Source: Saccharothrix australiensis (GTDB lineage Bacteria; Actinomycetota; Actinomycetes; Mycobacteriales; Pseudonocardiaceae). Taken from it: a DNA stretch of 64,000 nt. The stretch spans positions 3,125,501-3,189,500 of the forward strand of contig NZ_RBXO01000001.1 in the NCBI RefSeq assembly GCF_003634935.1. Direction: 5' to 3'. Made by a program: the position numbers and the translations under genes. Below, in pieces: positions 33,342-41,243 of the stretch; the first letter of the stretch is position 1; each line of letters begins with the position of its first letter. The notes below the pieces were generated by a model, which ran no database searches, had not been told where the DNA came from, and was given only the letters and a program-made list of their open reading frames with translations.

Positions 33342-33634
33342 GGGTTCGGTTCCTCTCGGTCGATGGGCCACCGCTCGACGATCGAGCGCAGCGGGCTCGT
33401 GTCGAGGTGGTGGAACTTGTACCGGCCCTGTCGCCGGGTGTGCACCAGACCTGCCTGTTCGAGCACCGCCAGGTGCTGCGAGACGGCCTGGCGCGACAGC
33501 GCCAAGCCGTGCTTCATCGCCAGTCTGCCGCAGATCTCGAACAGTGTCTGACCGTCCCTTTCGGTCAGCTCGTCCAGGATGGTGCGTCGCGTCGCGTCAC
33601 CGATCGCCTTGAACAGGTCGACGTCTGCGTCCAC
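33338..33634 (-). CDS. ArsR-family repressor
   Basis: The protein has 98 aa. The winged helix DLFKAIGDATRRTILDELTERDGQTLFEICGRL...LSRQAVSQHLAVLEQAGLVHTRRQGRYKFHHLD is typical, but there are no metal-binding Cys residues, so it is not an arsenic sensor of the usual type. GTG 33634 is preferred: a consensus-like promoter (33641-33670) ends 6 bases before it, so the transcript starts at or just before that codon. An upstream TTG start would place the promoter inside the gene. Predicted to repress itself and the VOC gene. Confidence 0.9.
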   Translation of the reverse strand: MDADVDLFKAIGDATRRTILDELTERDGQTLFEICGRLAMKHGLALSRQAVSQHLAVLEQAGLVHTRRQGRYKFHHLDTSPLRSIVERWPIDREEPNP

Positions 33635-33640
33635 GGCACA

Positions 33641-33670
33641 GTTATAGGCAAGTGGTGACTTGCCTGTCAA
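33641..33670 (-). promoter_or_regulatory. ArsR promoter with operator in the spacer
   Basis: Read on the minus strand, TTGACA (33670-33665) and TATAAC (33646-33641) are separated by 18 bp. A perfect inverted repeat AGGCAAGT-N4-ACTTGCCT (33646-33665 on plus) fills the spacer. This is nearly a consensus promoter, rare in this GC-rich DNA, with the operator placed so that bound repressor would exclude polymerase. Translation starts 6 bases downstream of the -10 (leaderless). Confidence 0.8.
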
Positions 33671-34096
33671 GGCGGCGGTGGTCGTCGTCGGTGTCCGGGC
33701 GTGACCGACGATCGCTGCGCTTTACCCGATGCGGTGGTATCCGAGCCGGGAAGGGTCGTTCGCTTCACCGCCCGTCAGTGCCACTGCCCGATCGGGTGGC
33801 AATGGTTTTGTCCCGGCGGCGGCCGGCCTAGCCTCGGTCCTGGGCACTCCGGGTCGGATACCCGAGGCGTGCCAAGGGGGTTCTTCGTCGCGCCACCGCC
33901 CCGGACGTGGTCCGGTCGCCGGCCGGCGTCCGGAGTGGACGGTTCGCTGGACCCCGTCCACCCCGCCTCCGCCGACCACGCACGATGTCACGGCGTGGGT
34001 GACGCCACCCGGGCGCTCTCCCGGCACTCGGCCGGGTCCCCACGCCACACCGGCCGGGCGTGCACCGGTCGGAACCACCCGAAGGGGGAGACAACC
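33671..34096. other. Gene-free stretch before the secreted inhibitor-like gene
   Basis: This 426-bp stretch has no supported gene. It contains CCCGATCGGG (a 10-bp palindrome near 33788) and an AT-richer section 33715-33830 that may hold the promoter of the gene at 34097. The frame extending upstream of that gene shows no coding signature. Confidence 0.4.
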
Positions 34097-34468
34097 ATGC
34101 GCATCCGACGCGCGATCACCGCCGCGGCCCTGGCCCTCGGCGCGACGACGGCCCTCACCGTGCCGGCGACGACGGCCTCGGCCGTGCCGGCCAACTGGGA
34201 GTGCGAGGCGTCGTCGTTCTGCATCTACCACGGCGAGAACGGGGAACCGCCGCGGCTGGCCCTGCGGAAGGGCGCCTACGACCTGGGCGGCATCTCCGGC
34301 GGCAAGCTCAACGACCACGTCTACTCGGCGCGCAACATCAGCGGCAAGGCGTGGTGCCTGTACGAGCACGCGGGCTACAAGTCGCCGATCGACACGATCC
34401 CCGACAAGTTCCAGGGCAAGATCGCCGACCACATCCGCAACCGGGTCAGCTCCGTGAAAGCCTGTTGA
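34097..34468 (+). CDS. Secreted peptidase-inhibitor family I36-like protein
   Basis: The protein has 123 aa. It has a strong ribosome site (AAGGGGGAG), then MRIRRAITAAALALGATTALTVPATTASA, a Sec signal peptide cut near ASA-VP. The mature part is about 95 aa with WECEASSFCIYHGENG, ARNISGKAWCLYEHAGYKSPIDTIPDKFQGKIADHIRNRVSSVKAC. The beta-gamma-crystallin-like pattern with four Cys resembles the I36 (SMPI) metalloprotease inhibitors and related secreted proteins of actinomycetes. Inhibition of a protease is inferred from family only. Confidence 0.8.
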   Translation: MRIRRAITAAALALGATTALTVPATTASAVPANWECEASSFCIYHGENGEPPRLALRKGAYDLGGISGGKLNDHVYSARNISGKAWCLYEHAGYKSPIDTIPDKFQGKIADHIRNRVSSVKAC

Positions 34469-34477
34469 CGCCACACC

Positions 34478-34514
34478 GCCGACGCCCGCCCGACGAGCGC
34501 GGGCGGGCGCCGGC
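34478..34514 (+). terminator. Hairpin after the inhibitor-like gene
   Basis: GCCGACGCCCGCCCG (34478-34492) pairs with CGGGCGGGCGCCGGC (34500-34514) at 14 of 15 positions around a 7-base loop, 9 bases after the stop. It is a strong GC stem without a U tract. Confidence 0.65.
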
Positions 34515-34632
34515 ACGCCGGGGTCGGCGACGGTCGCCGGGCACCCGCGGTGCTCGGTGACGGTGCCGGACCCGGCCGATGCCAGTGGCCGACATCGATC
34601 GGAGGCGGAACTCCGGAAGAGCACCGCGGTGG

Positions 34633-35802
34633 TCAGCGCCGTGCGGCCGACGTGGTGACACCGGCCGCGTGCAGTGCCTCCCGAGCCGCGATCACGGCGC
34701 TGTTCATGGAGATCTCCCCGCGCATCCCCGGCGCGGCCACCATGTCGCCGGCCAGGAACACGTCACCGCCGCGCACGATCGCGGGACGGTCGCGCCACGT
34801 CCGGCCCGGCAGGTCGAGCGCGCCGCTGCGCCCCCGCGCGACGGCGGTGCGCTTCCAGGTGGTGCGCTCCCGCCAGCCGGGCACGGCGAGGTCGGCCAGC
34901 TCCTCCACCCTGGCCGTCGCGTCGGCTCGTGACTCGCCGGGCCGGATCGGCATGTCGAGCTGGAACAGCGACTCGCCCGCCGGCGCGAGCGTCGGGTCCT
35001 GCATCGTGTAGCACTCGTGGAACCCGCCCTGGTCCGCGTCGAACACGATGAAGAAGTCGCCGCGCTCGCGGCGCACCGCGAGGTCCAGCATCACGCACCG
35101 ACCGCTCTCCCACTCCAGCGAGTCGTCACCGAGCAGGGCGCGGGCGCTGGCCAGCTCGGTGGCCACGATCGTGGGCGTCGACGGGATCTCGGTGATCCGG
35201 GAGTTCATCTCGATCCGCACGCCGAGTTGCCGCGCGCGCTCCGCCATGCGGTCGAACACCGTGGGCCAGCCCCCGACCACGTACCGCACCGCGGGCGGCG
35301 CGGGCGCGAACACGCGGTGCAGCAGTTCCCAGACGAACGCCGCCGACAGCCGCCCGGTGTCGGCGTCGAACGTCACGACGCCGATCGCGTTGGCCGCCGC
35401 CCGCGCGGCCTCCTCGCCGTACCGCTCGCCCGCCCAGCTCGCGAAGTCGCGGTCCACGGGCGCGGGCCGCCGCCGGTCGCGGACCATGCGCAGCAGGCCG
35501 GGGAAGGGGCGGCGACGAAGCTTCCCGCCGTACCGGAACCCCGCCACCAGCGCCGCCCTGGCCGGGATCCTGGCGAGTTCGCCGACCAGGTCGCGCTCGA
35601 CCAGCCAGCTCCAGTGCGGGCCGTCGGCGTAGAAGACGTGCGCGCCCTCGTGCGCCACGTACGGCGGCGGTGTCGTCCTGCCCCGGCCGCCGAGGGTGGA
35701 GTGCGCCTCGTGCAGCGTGACCGAGGCTCCGGCCTCCGCGCAGGCGATGCTCGCCGTCAGCCCGGCCAGTCCGCCGCCGATCACAACGATTTCTCGTGCC
35801 AC
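34633..35802 (-). CDS. FAD-dependent oxidoreductase (amine oxidase/phytoene desaturase-like)
   Basis: The protein has 389 aa. GTG 35802 follows GGAG and gives MAREIVVIGGGLAGLTASIACAEAGASVTLHEAHSTLGGRGRT, the dinucleotide-binding motif (GxGxxG) plus the R-rich second FAD motif. A final motif FLAGDMVAAPGMRGEISMNSAVIAAREAL closes the FAD site. The middle part is short compared with carotenoid desaturases. The substrate is unknown. No carotenoid genes are nearby. Confidence 0.88.
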   Translation of the reverse strand: MAREIVVIGGGLAGLTASIACAEAGASVTLHEAHSTLGGRGRTTPPPYVAHEGAHVFYADGPHWSWLVERDLVGELARIPARAALVAGFRYGGKLRRRPFPGLLRMVRDRRRPAPVDRDFASWAGERYGEEAARAAANAIGVVTFDADTGRLSAAFVWELLHRVFAPAPPAVRYVVGGWPTVFDRMAERARQLGVRIEMNSRITEIPSTPTIVATELASARALLGDDSLEWESGRCVMLDLAVRRERGDFFIVFDADQGGFHECYTMQDPTLAPAGESLFQLDMPIRPGESRADATARVEELADLAVPGWRERTTWKRTAVARGRSGALDLPGRTWRDRPAIVRGGDVFLAGDMVAAPGMRGEISMNSAVIAAREALHAAGVTTSAARR

Positions 35803-35963
35803 TTCCGTCTCCGTGCTCCTGTCGGCAACCCGTGCACCAACGAGACGAGACAGCGCCGTAAGACGTGACAGGCGGTTCTCCCGGTGCGTGGGCCGTCGTG
35901 CGGGTTCGGCGGTCGTGGCCCGTCGGCGCGGCACGACGCGGGCGCACGCCGACCGGCCGCACG

Positions 35964-37019
35964 TCACCGGGGTGCGTCGTCCGGCGGCTGCCGGGACCCG
36001 TCGCGACGGGTGCGGTTCGGCGGGGCGGGCGGCGGCTCGGCGGTCGTGGCGGCGGCGTAGCGGCGGGCCAGCCGTGCGAACGCGTCCGCCAGCTCGGCGG
36101 GACCGACGACCCGGAAGTCGGCGTCGAACCTGCCGATCGCCGCGGCCAGGCCGGTCCACGACCACGAGCCCAGCACGAGCCGGCAGCGGTCCGGGCCCAG
36201 TTCCTCGACCACCCCGTCCGGGGCGCGGCGGGCCACGGTCGCGGCGGGCAGGTCGAGGACCACCTCCCCGCGGCAGGGCCAGTCGCCGGTGCCCGCCGAG
36301 CCGTCGGAGCCCCGGAACCAGCCCTCCACGAACGCACCGACCTCGCCGCCGGGCAGCTCGCGCGGCGTGAAGCGGGGCCCGGTCGGCGTGCGCGGGGTGA
36401 TCCGGTCGGCGCGGAAGGTGCGCCAGTCCGCGCGGTCGAGGTCCCACGCGACCAGGTACCAGCGCCCGCCGCGGACCACGAGGTGGTGCGGCTGCACGCG
36501 GCGCGGCGGGGCCTGCCCGCCCTGCTCCGACCCGGCCGCGTAGTCGAACCGCAGCACCTCGCGGGCGTGGACGGCGGCGCTGAGCGCCGTCAGCACACCG
36601 CTGTCCACCCGGGGCGCCCGGCCGGGCGCGGACCGCTCGACGGCGGTGGCCCGGAAGGTGTCGATGCGGTGGCGCAGCCGGGCGGGCATCACCTGGCGGA
36701 CGGTGTGCAGCGCGCGTGCGGCGGCCTCCTCGATGCCGGCCCCGGAGGAGGTGGCGATCCGCAGCGCGATGGCCAGCGCGACGGCCTGCTCGTCGTCGAA
36801 CAGCAGCGGGGGCAGCTCCGCCCCGGCGTCGAGCCGGTACCCGCCGTCGGGACCCTTGACGGCCGCGACGGGGTAGCCCAGCTCGCGCAGGCGGTCGACG
36901 TCCCGGCGCACGGTGCGCGGACTGACGTCCAGCCGCCGCGCCAGCTCCGCGCCCGGCCAGTCCCGGCGCGCCTGGAGCAGCGAGAGCAACGCCAGCAGCC
37001 GAGCGGAGGTCTTGTGCAC
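35964..37019 (-). CDS. WYL-domain HTH transcriptional regulator
   Basis: The protein has 351 aa. N-terminal HTH_11: KTSARLLALLSLLQARRDWPGAELARRLDVSPRTVRRDVDRLRELGYPVAAVKGPDGGYRL. The WYL ligand domain lies at about 135-230 (RFDYAA...RVQPHHLVVRGGRWYLVAWDLDRADWRTFRADRI), with a C-terminal WCX region. The family YafY senses nucleic acids or nucleotides. It is divergent from the DinB-like gene at 37112, a frequent pairing, so it probably controls that gene. Confidence 0.92.
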   Translation of the reverse strand: MHKTSARLLALLSLLQARRDWPGAELARRLDVSPRTVRRDVDRLRELGYPVAAVKGPDGGYRLDAGAELPPLLFDDEQAVALAIALRIATSSGAGIEEAAARALHTVRQVMPARLRHRIDTFRATAVERSAPGRAPRVDSGVLTALSAAVHAREVLRFDYAAGSEQGGQAPPRRVQPHHLVVRGGRWYLVAWDLDRADWRTFRADRITPRTPTGPRFTPRELPGGEVGAFVEGWFRGSDGSAGTGDWPCRGEVVLDLPAATVARRAPDGVVEELGPDRCRLVLGSWSWTGLAAAIGRFDADFRVVGPAELADAFARLARRYAAATTAEPPPAPPNRTRRDGSRQPPDDAPR

Positions 37020-37111
37020 ATCTCCGATGGTGCCCGAGAAGCGGACAGGACCTGGCCGCTATCCCTGAGATGGTGGTCCCGCACCGCACAACGACCGGAA
37101 GGCACGACCAC

Positions 37112-37696
37112 GTGAGCACCACCGGCACCACCACGCCCGACCCCGCCCTCGACGCCGAGCGGACCGAACTGCTCGCCCAGCTCGCGGTCGCGCGGGCCTC
37201 CCTGATCGCCACGACGGAAGGGCTCACCGACGAACAGGCGGGCGAGCGGACCACGGTCAGCGCGCTGTGCTTGGGCGGGCTGGTCAAGCACGTCGCGTCG
37301 ATGGAGGAGGCGTGGGTGCGGTTCGCGGCCGAGGGCACCTCGGCGCTGAGCTACGACCTGCCCGACGGGGTGACGTGGGCGGACTTCGCGGCCGGCACGG
37401 CCAGGGAGTACCCGCAGTGGGCGATCGACCACCAGAACGACTTCCGGATGCTGCCGGGCGAGGCGCTCGCCGGGGTCGTCGCCCGGTACGAGCGGGTCGC
37501 CGCCCGCACCGGGGAGGTCGTCGCGTCCCTGCCCGACCTGTCGGTGGCGCACCCGCTGCCGGCCGCGCCCTGGAACGAGCCGGGCGCGGTGCGCAGCGTG
37601 CGCCGGGTGCTCCTGCACGTCATCGCCGAGACCGCCCAGCACGCCGGGCACGCCGACATCCTGCGCGAGTCGCTCGACGGCCGGAAGTCGAGCTGA
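37112..37696 (+). CDS. DinB/DUF664-family protein
   Basis: The protein has 194 aa. GTG 37112 with CGGAAGG upstream is preferred to an upstream ATG at 37070. Four-helix DinB fold: ALDAERTELLAQLAVARASLIATTEGLTDEQAGERTTVSALCLGGLVKHVASMEEAWVRF, and RVLLHVIAETAQHAGHADILRESLDG. The His of LVKHVAS and the HxxxxxQHxGH segment match the metal-ligand positions of DinB/mycothiol-dependent S-transferase-like proteins. The thiol partner is unknown. Confidence 0.88.
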   Translation: MSTTGTTTPDPALDAERTELLAQLAVARASLIATTEGLTDEQAGERTTVSALCLGGLVKHVASMEEAWVRFAAEGTSALSYDLPDGVTWADFAAGTAREYPQWAIDHQNDFRMLPGEALAGVVARYERVAARTGEVVASLPDLSVAHPLPAAPWNEPGAVRSVRRVLLHVIAETAQHAGHADILRESLDGRKSS

Positions 37697-37783
37697 GGGC
37701 CACCTCGTGGGCCACCGCCTGGGCCGTCATCACCCAGGACGTCACCGTTCTGGGTGACGCCGCTCGGGACGACGCCGCTCGGT

Positions 37784-37828
37784 GACCGCCGGGCCGGATG
37801 GGGGCGGCCCCCATCCGGCCCGGCGGTC
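37784..37828 (+). terminator. Perfect 21-bp hairpin after the DinB-like gene
   Basis: A 21-base arm at 37784-37804 (beginning GACCGCCGGGCCGGATG) pairs without mismatch with 37808-37828 around the 3-base loop CGG. A weaker hairpin (TCACCCAG / CTGGGTGA) precedes it at about 37731-37757. With no U tract it is either a very strong terminator or a structured RNA element between two same-strand genes. Confidence 0.7.
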
Positions 37829-37928
37829 GAGCCGGCCGTCGCCGCGCCCATCGCCGCCCGCCCACCGTTCGCCACCGGTACGAACAGCCTGTGCACCAAC
37901 CTCCCGTGCGAGAAGAGAGCGCTCTCAC

Positions 37929-39038
37929 ATGCCACCCAAGACCGTGCTCGACACCCGTGCGCTCAACCGCGCCACGCTGGCCCGCCAACTGCTGCTCGAC
38001 CGCGCCGACCTGCCGGTCCTCGACGCCGTCGCCCACCTCGGCGGCCTCCAGGCGCAGGAGCCGCAGGAACCGTTCGTCGGCCTCTGGTCGCGGCTGCGCG
38101 GGTTCGACCCGGCCTCGCTCTCGGACCTGCTGCTCGAACGGCGCGTGGTGCGGACGCACCTCATGCGCCGCACGGTCCACCTCGTCACCGCCGACGACGC
38201 CCTCGCCTGGCGCGCCCGGCACGACGCGATGCTGCGGCAGCGGGTCCTCGGCGCCTACCGGCGCGAGTTCGACGGCGTCGACCTCGACGGGCTCGCGGCG
38301 GCCTGCCGCGCGGTGCTGGCCGACGGTCGCCCGCGCTCGGCCGGCGAACTCGCGCGGGCCGTCGCGGGTGATCGGTCGACGCCGGGTACGCGGGCGCTGG
38401 GGGAGATGCTGGTCGCCGCCCTCGTCCCGATGGCGCAGCTGCCGCCGCGCGGGCTCTGGCGCACGAAGGCGGGCGTGCGCAACGCCCCGCTCTCGTCCTG
38501 GCTGGGCCGCGAGGTCGACCCCCTGCCCGCGGACGGCTCCGACCCGGTCGGCCGGGAGCTGGCGCGGCGCTACCTGGCCGCCTTCGGCCCGGCGGCGACG
38601 GCCGACCTGCGCGCCTGGTGCGGTCTCGCCGGGTTGCCCGCCGCCGTCGCCGCGCTGCGCCCGGAGCTGGTCTCCTTCCGCGACGAGCACGGCCGGGAAC
38701 TGCTCGACCTGCCCGACGCGCCGCGCCCCGACCCGGACACGCCCGCCCCGGTGCGGTTCCTGCCCGCCTTCGACAACGCGCTGCTCGGCTACCACGACCG
38801 CCGCCGGATCGTCGACGACGCCCACCGGGGCCTGTCGGTCGCCGGCGCGCGCGTCGTCCTGGTGGCCGGTCGGGTGGCCGCGACCTGGCGCGTCGAGGCG
38901 GGCACCGTGGTCGTGACACCGCTGCGCGGCTTCTCTCGGGCCGACCGCGCCGACGTCGCCGACGAGGGGCGGGCCCTGGCCTCGTTCCTCTCCGACCACG
39001 ACAGCGACCGCGTGGAGGTCGCCACGTCACCCCGGTGA
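37929..39038 (+). CDS. Winged-helix DNA-binding protein (AlkZ/YcaQ-related HTH_42)
   Basis: The protein has 369 aa and starts at MPPKTVLDTRALNRATLARQLLLDRADLPVLDAVAHLGGLQAQEPQEPFVGLWSRLRGF. The LxGLQAQ(D/E) segment is the mark of the AlkZ/YcaQ family, whose members are DNA glycosylases for cross-linked or alkylated bases (AlkZ) or related (AlkX). FLPAFDNALLGYHDRRRI matches the C-terminal part. The ribosome site is partly inside the palindrome GAGAGCGCTCTC (37915-37926), 2 bases before the ATG, which could restrict translation. Whether this member has glycosylase activity is not shown. Confidence 0.85.
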   Translation: MPPKTVLDTRALNRATLARQLLLDRADLPVLDAVAHLGGLQAQEPQEPFVGLWSRLRGFDPASLSDLLLERRVVRTHLMRRTVHLVTADDALAWRARHDAMLRQRVLGAYRREFDGVDLDGLAAACRAVLADGRPRSAGELARAVAGDRSTPGTRALGEMLVAALVPMAQLPPRGLWRTKAGVRNAPLSSWLGREVDPLPADGSDPVGRELARRYLAAFGPAATADLRAWCGLAGLPAAVAALRPELVSFRDEHGRELLDLPDAPRPDPDTPAPVRFLPAFDNALLGYHDRRRIVDDAHRGLSVAGARVVLVAGRVAATWRVEAGTVVVTPLRGFSRADRADVADEGRALASFLSDHDSDRVEVATSPR

Positions 39039-39048
39039 GACCACGTTG

Positions 39049-39092
39049 AGGAACGATCGTTCTTGACCGATCGTTCCTCAAGTGGTTAAGGT
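39049..39092 (+). promoter_or_regulatory. Autoregulated TetR promoter with double palindrome
   Basis: AGGAACGATCG (39049-39059) and CGATCGTTCCT (39068-39078) are perfect inverted repeats 8 bp apart, and the left arm is itself inside the palindrome GAACGATCGTTC. TTGACC (39064-39069) and TAAGGT (39087-39092) with a 17-bp spacer make the promoter. The ATG follows the -10 by 6 bases (leaderless). Predicted operator of the TetR gene just downstream. Confidence 0.78.
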
Positions 39093-39098
39093 CTGCTC

Positions 39099-39662
39099 AT
39101 GGGACGACCGAGGGGATTCGACGAGGCCGAGGTGGTGCGGGCGGCGGCGGCGCTGTTCGCGGGCCGGGCGTACGACGGGGTGTCCGTGGACGACCTGGTC
39201 ACCCACCTCGGCGTGCACCGCAACAGCCTCTACAAGACGTTCGGCAGCAAGCGCGGGCTCTACCAGGCGGCGCTGCGCCGGTGCCTGGAGCACGAGGTGC
39301 GGCCCCTCGTCGAGGCCCTGCGCAGCGCCGCCGACCCCGCCGAGGCCGCGCGCCTGGCGGCGGAGGCCGGCCCGGAGCTGGACTTCCTGCTGCTGGCGGC
39401 GGTCGAGCGCGCTCCCGTCGACGCCGAGGTCGCCGTCGAGGTCGGCCGCGCCCTCGCCGCCCTCGACGAGGCGCTCGGGACGGTGCTGGGCGACAGCACC
39501 GGCACCGGCACCGGCGACGGCGAGCACCCGGCGCTGGCCACCGCGTTCACGGCGGCGCTGCTCGGCCTGCGGTTGCGCGCCAAGGCGGGCGGCTCGCACG
39601 TCGAACCCGGCGCGGCGGGCGCCGCGCTCGCCCGACGCCTGCGTCCACCACTTCCACGATAA
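39099..39662 (+). CDS. TetR-family regulator
   Basis: The protein has 187 aa. The HTH is GRPRGFDEAEVVRAAAALFAGRAYDGVSVDDLVTHLGVHRNSLYKTFGSKRGLYQAALRRCL; SLYKTFGSKRGLYQ is typical of the group. The C-terminal half is Ala/Glu-rich with a Thr-Gly run (STGTGTGDGE). It ends by TAA inside the ribosome site region of the next gene, so the two are co-expressed. Likely represses its own operon. Confidence 0.9.
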   Translation: MGRPRGFDEAEVVRAAAALFAGRAYDGVSVDDLVTHLGVHRNSLYKTFGSKRGLYQAALRRCLEHEVRPLVEALRSAADPAEAARLAAEAGPELDFLLLAAVERAPVDAEVAVEVGRALAALDEALGTVLGDSTGTGTGDGEHPALATAFTAALLGLRLRAKAGGSHVEPGAAGAALARRLRPPLPR

Positions 39663-39672
39663 GGAGCACGAC

Positions 39673-40029
39673 ATGGCACAGGTCCACATCGACGGCGACA
39701 ACCTGGTCGTGGTGATCGAGGGGCTCAACAAGCTGTGGGCGCTCAAGAGCAGCCTGACGATCCCGCTCGCCCACGTCCGGGGCGCCACCGCCGACCCCGG
39801 TATCGCCAAGGAACCCAAGGGCATCCGCGCGCCCGGCGCGCACCTGCCGGGGGTCATCACGGCCGGCACCTTCCACATCGACGGCGACCGGGTGTTCTGG
39901 GACGTGCGCGACCCGGCCAAGGCGGTCGTCATCGAACTGGCCGACGAGCGGTACGCCCGACTGGTGCTCCAGGTCGACGACCCGCGTGCCACCGTCGCAC
40001 TGGTCGAGGGAGCGGCACACCGGGCGTGA
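39673..40029 (+). CDS. Small PH-like-fold protein, unknown function
   Basis: The protein has 118 aa with an AAGGAG ribosome site at 39661-39666, directly after the TetR stop. The pattern MAQVHIDGDNLVVVIEGLNKLWALKSSLTIPLAHVRGATADP...GVITAGTFHIDGDRVFWDVRDPAKAVVIELADERYARLVLQVDDPRATVALVEGA resembles bacterial PH-domain proteins (seven strands and a final helix). It is widespread next to regulators in actinomycetes. The role is unknown. Confidence 0.78.
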   Translation: MAQVHIDGDNLVVVIEGLNKLWALKSSLTIPLAHVRGATADPGIAKEPKGIRAPGAHLPGVITAGTFHIDGDRVFWDVRDPAKAVVIELADERYARLVLQVDDPRATVALVEGAAHRA

Positions 40030-40377
40030 CCCGGCCCCGTCGAGGCCGTCCACGCGGATGATCCGGGCCATGCGCGACACTCCGCCGTCCGTGCGCCCGA
40101 CCGGGATCGCGGACGATCACCGGCGGGCGGCCGAGCCGATGCTCCCACCGCCCTGGTCCACCGACGACTGTTGCTGATCGGGCTGGATGGCGATGACGCG
40201 CAGCACCGTTTCCGGTGGGGCGACGGCACGTCCTCGGGGAAAACCACCGCCGTTTCCGGGCGCGTCGACGGGCGTGGGATCGCGCGGGTCGGTGACCCGG
40301 CGCCGCGGTCCCCACCCGCCCGGTGGGCCGGGACCGCGGCGCGCACGTGCGGCCGGGAGGACGGCGCCGTCGTGGCG
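40030..40377. other. Gene-free stretch between convergent genes
   Basis: This 348-bp stretch has no gene. It contains the bidirectional terminator hairpin at 40300-40342 and otherwise unremarkable GC-rich sequence. Confidence 0.5.
40300..40342. terminator. Bidirectional hairpin terminator
   Basis: GCGCCGCGGTCCC (40300-40312) and GGGACCGCGGCGC (40330-40342) form a perfect 13-bp stem. The 17-base loop contains a further small stem (CACCC..GGTGG). It lies between the convergent genes ending at 40029 and 40378. Confidence 0.7.
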
Positions 40378-40998
40378 TCAGCAGCGCTTCGTCACGAGGT
40401 CGTACTTCGCGCGCACGGTGCCGCGGCTGGACTCCGCCAGGATGAGGCTCCGCTTGGCGCGGTCCGACGTGCCGAGGTCGACCCGAAGCTCGGCGTTGAT
40501 GTTGAGGTTGCGGTCGTCGCCGCACGGCGAGTACACGACCTCGCCCGGCGTCGGCCGGTAGGTCGAGCGCCACTCGTCGTTCATCGGGCCGCTGTACGGG
40601 AATTCGAGCGTCTTGCCGGACGACGAGCCCTGGAAGTGGAAGTCGACCCGGTGCAGGGCCCGTGCGCCCGCCTCCAGGTGCGTGAACCCGTCGTAGGTCA
40701 TGCGGGACAGGCCGTAGGTGTAGCCGGGCGGGAGGCTCACGCGGACGCCCAGCTGGCAGTTGCGCCGGGAGTCGACCGCGTCCGCCCCGCCGCCCGCCTG
40801 GGCGTAGAAGGCGCGGTAGTCGACCTCGAAGGACGTCGTGCCGGTCGAGACGTTCGCGGTGCCCGCGGGGCAGCCCGACCCGTTGACGGTGACCACCTCG
40901 ACCCGCGTCGGGGGCGCGGGCTCGTCGAGGTCGTCCGCCCCGGTGGCCGGGACCACCGTCGAGAGGGCCAGGAGGGTAGCCGCTGCCGTGGTCAGCAT
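40378..40998 (-). CDS. Secreted DUF4360 protein
   Basis: The protein has 206 aa. The start MLTTAAATLLALSTVVPATGA is a signal peptide with a GAAAGG ribosome site. The mature part PTRVEVVTVNGSGCPAGTANVSTGTTSFEVDYRAFYAQAGGGADAVDSRRNCQLGVRVSLPPGYTYGLSRMTYDGF matches the DUF4360 pattern (GSGCPxGT, RRNCQLxV). The family is common in fungi and actinomycetes and of unknown function. The protein is exported and probably has disulfides. Confidence 0.88.
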   Translation of the reverse strand: MLTTAAATLLALSTVVPATGADDLDEPAPPTRVEVVTVNGSGCPAGTANVSTGTTSFEVDYRAFYAQAGGGADAVDSRRNCQLGVRVSLPPGYTYGLSRMTYDGFTHLEAGARALHRVDFHFQGSSSGKTLEFPYSGPMNDEWRSTYRPTPGEVVYSPCGDDRNLNINAELRVDLGTSDRAKRSLILAESSRGTVRAKYDLVTKRC

Positions 40999-41197
40999 GA
41001 GGTGCCTTTCTCGATCCGTGCTCGGTGGCGGCGGCAGCACCAGACGGTAGCGAGCACGTCCGCGGCGTGACTCCGCCGGATAGCCGATCCCGCGCGGAAC
41101 CCGGCACGCGCCCGCCGCCGCGGGGGAGGACGGTCTTCGCGCCCGCTCGCCGGCACCGGGGCGGGACCGATCGGCGCAGGCGGTGCCCACCGGTGGC

Positions 41198-41234
41198 GGC
41201 GCGCGGCGCGCAGGAGTCGGGCGCGCCGCGCGCC
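41198..41234 (-). terminator. Hairpin terminator of the PhoD operon
   Basis: GGCGCGCGGCGCGC (41198-41211) pairs perfectly with GCGCGCCGCGCGCC (41221-41234) around a 9-base loop, 10 bases beyond the stop of the minus-strand gene at 41244. Confidence 0.65.
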
Positions 41235-41243
41235 ACCGCCGGG

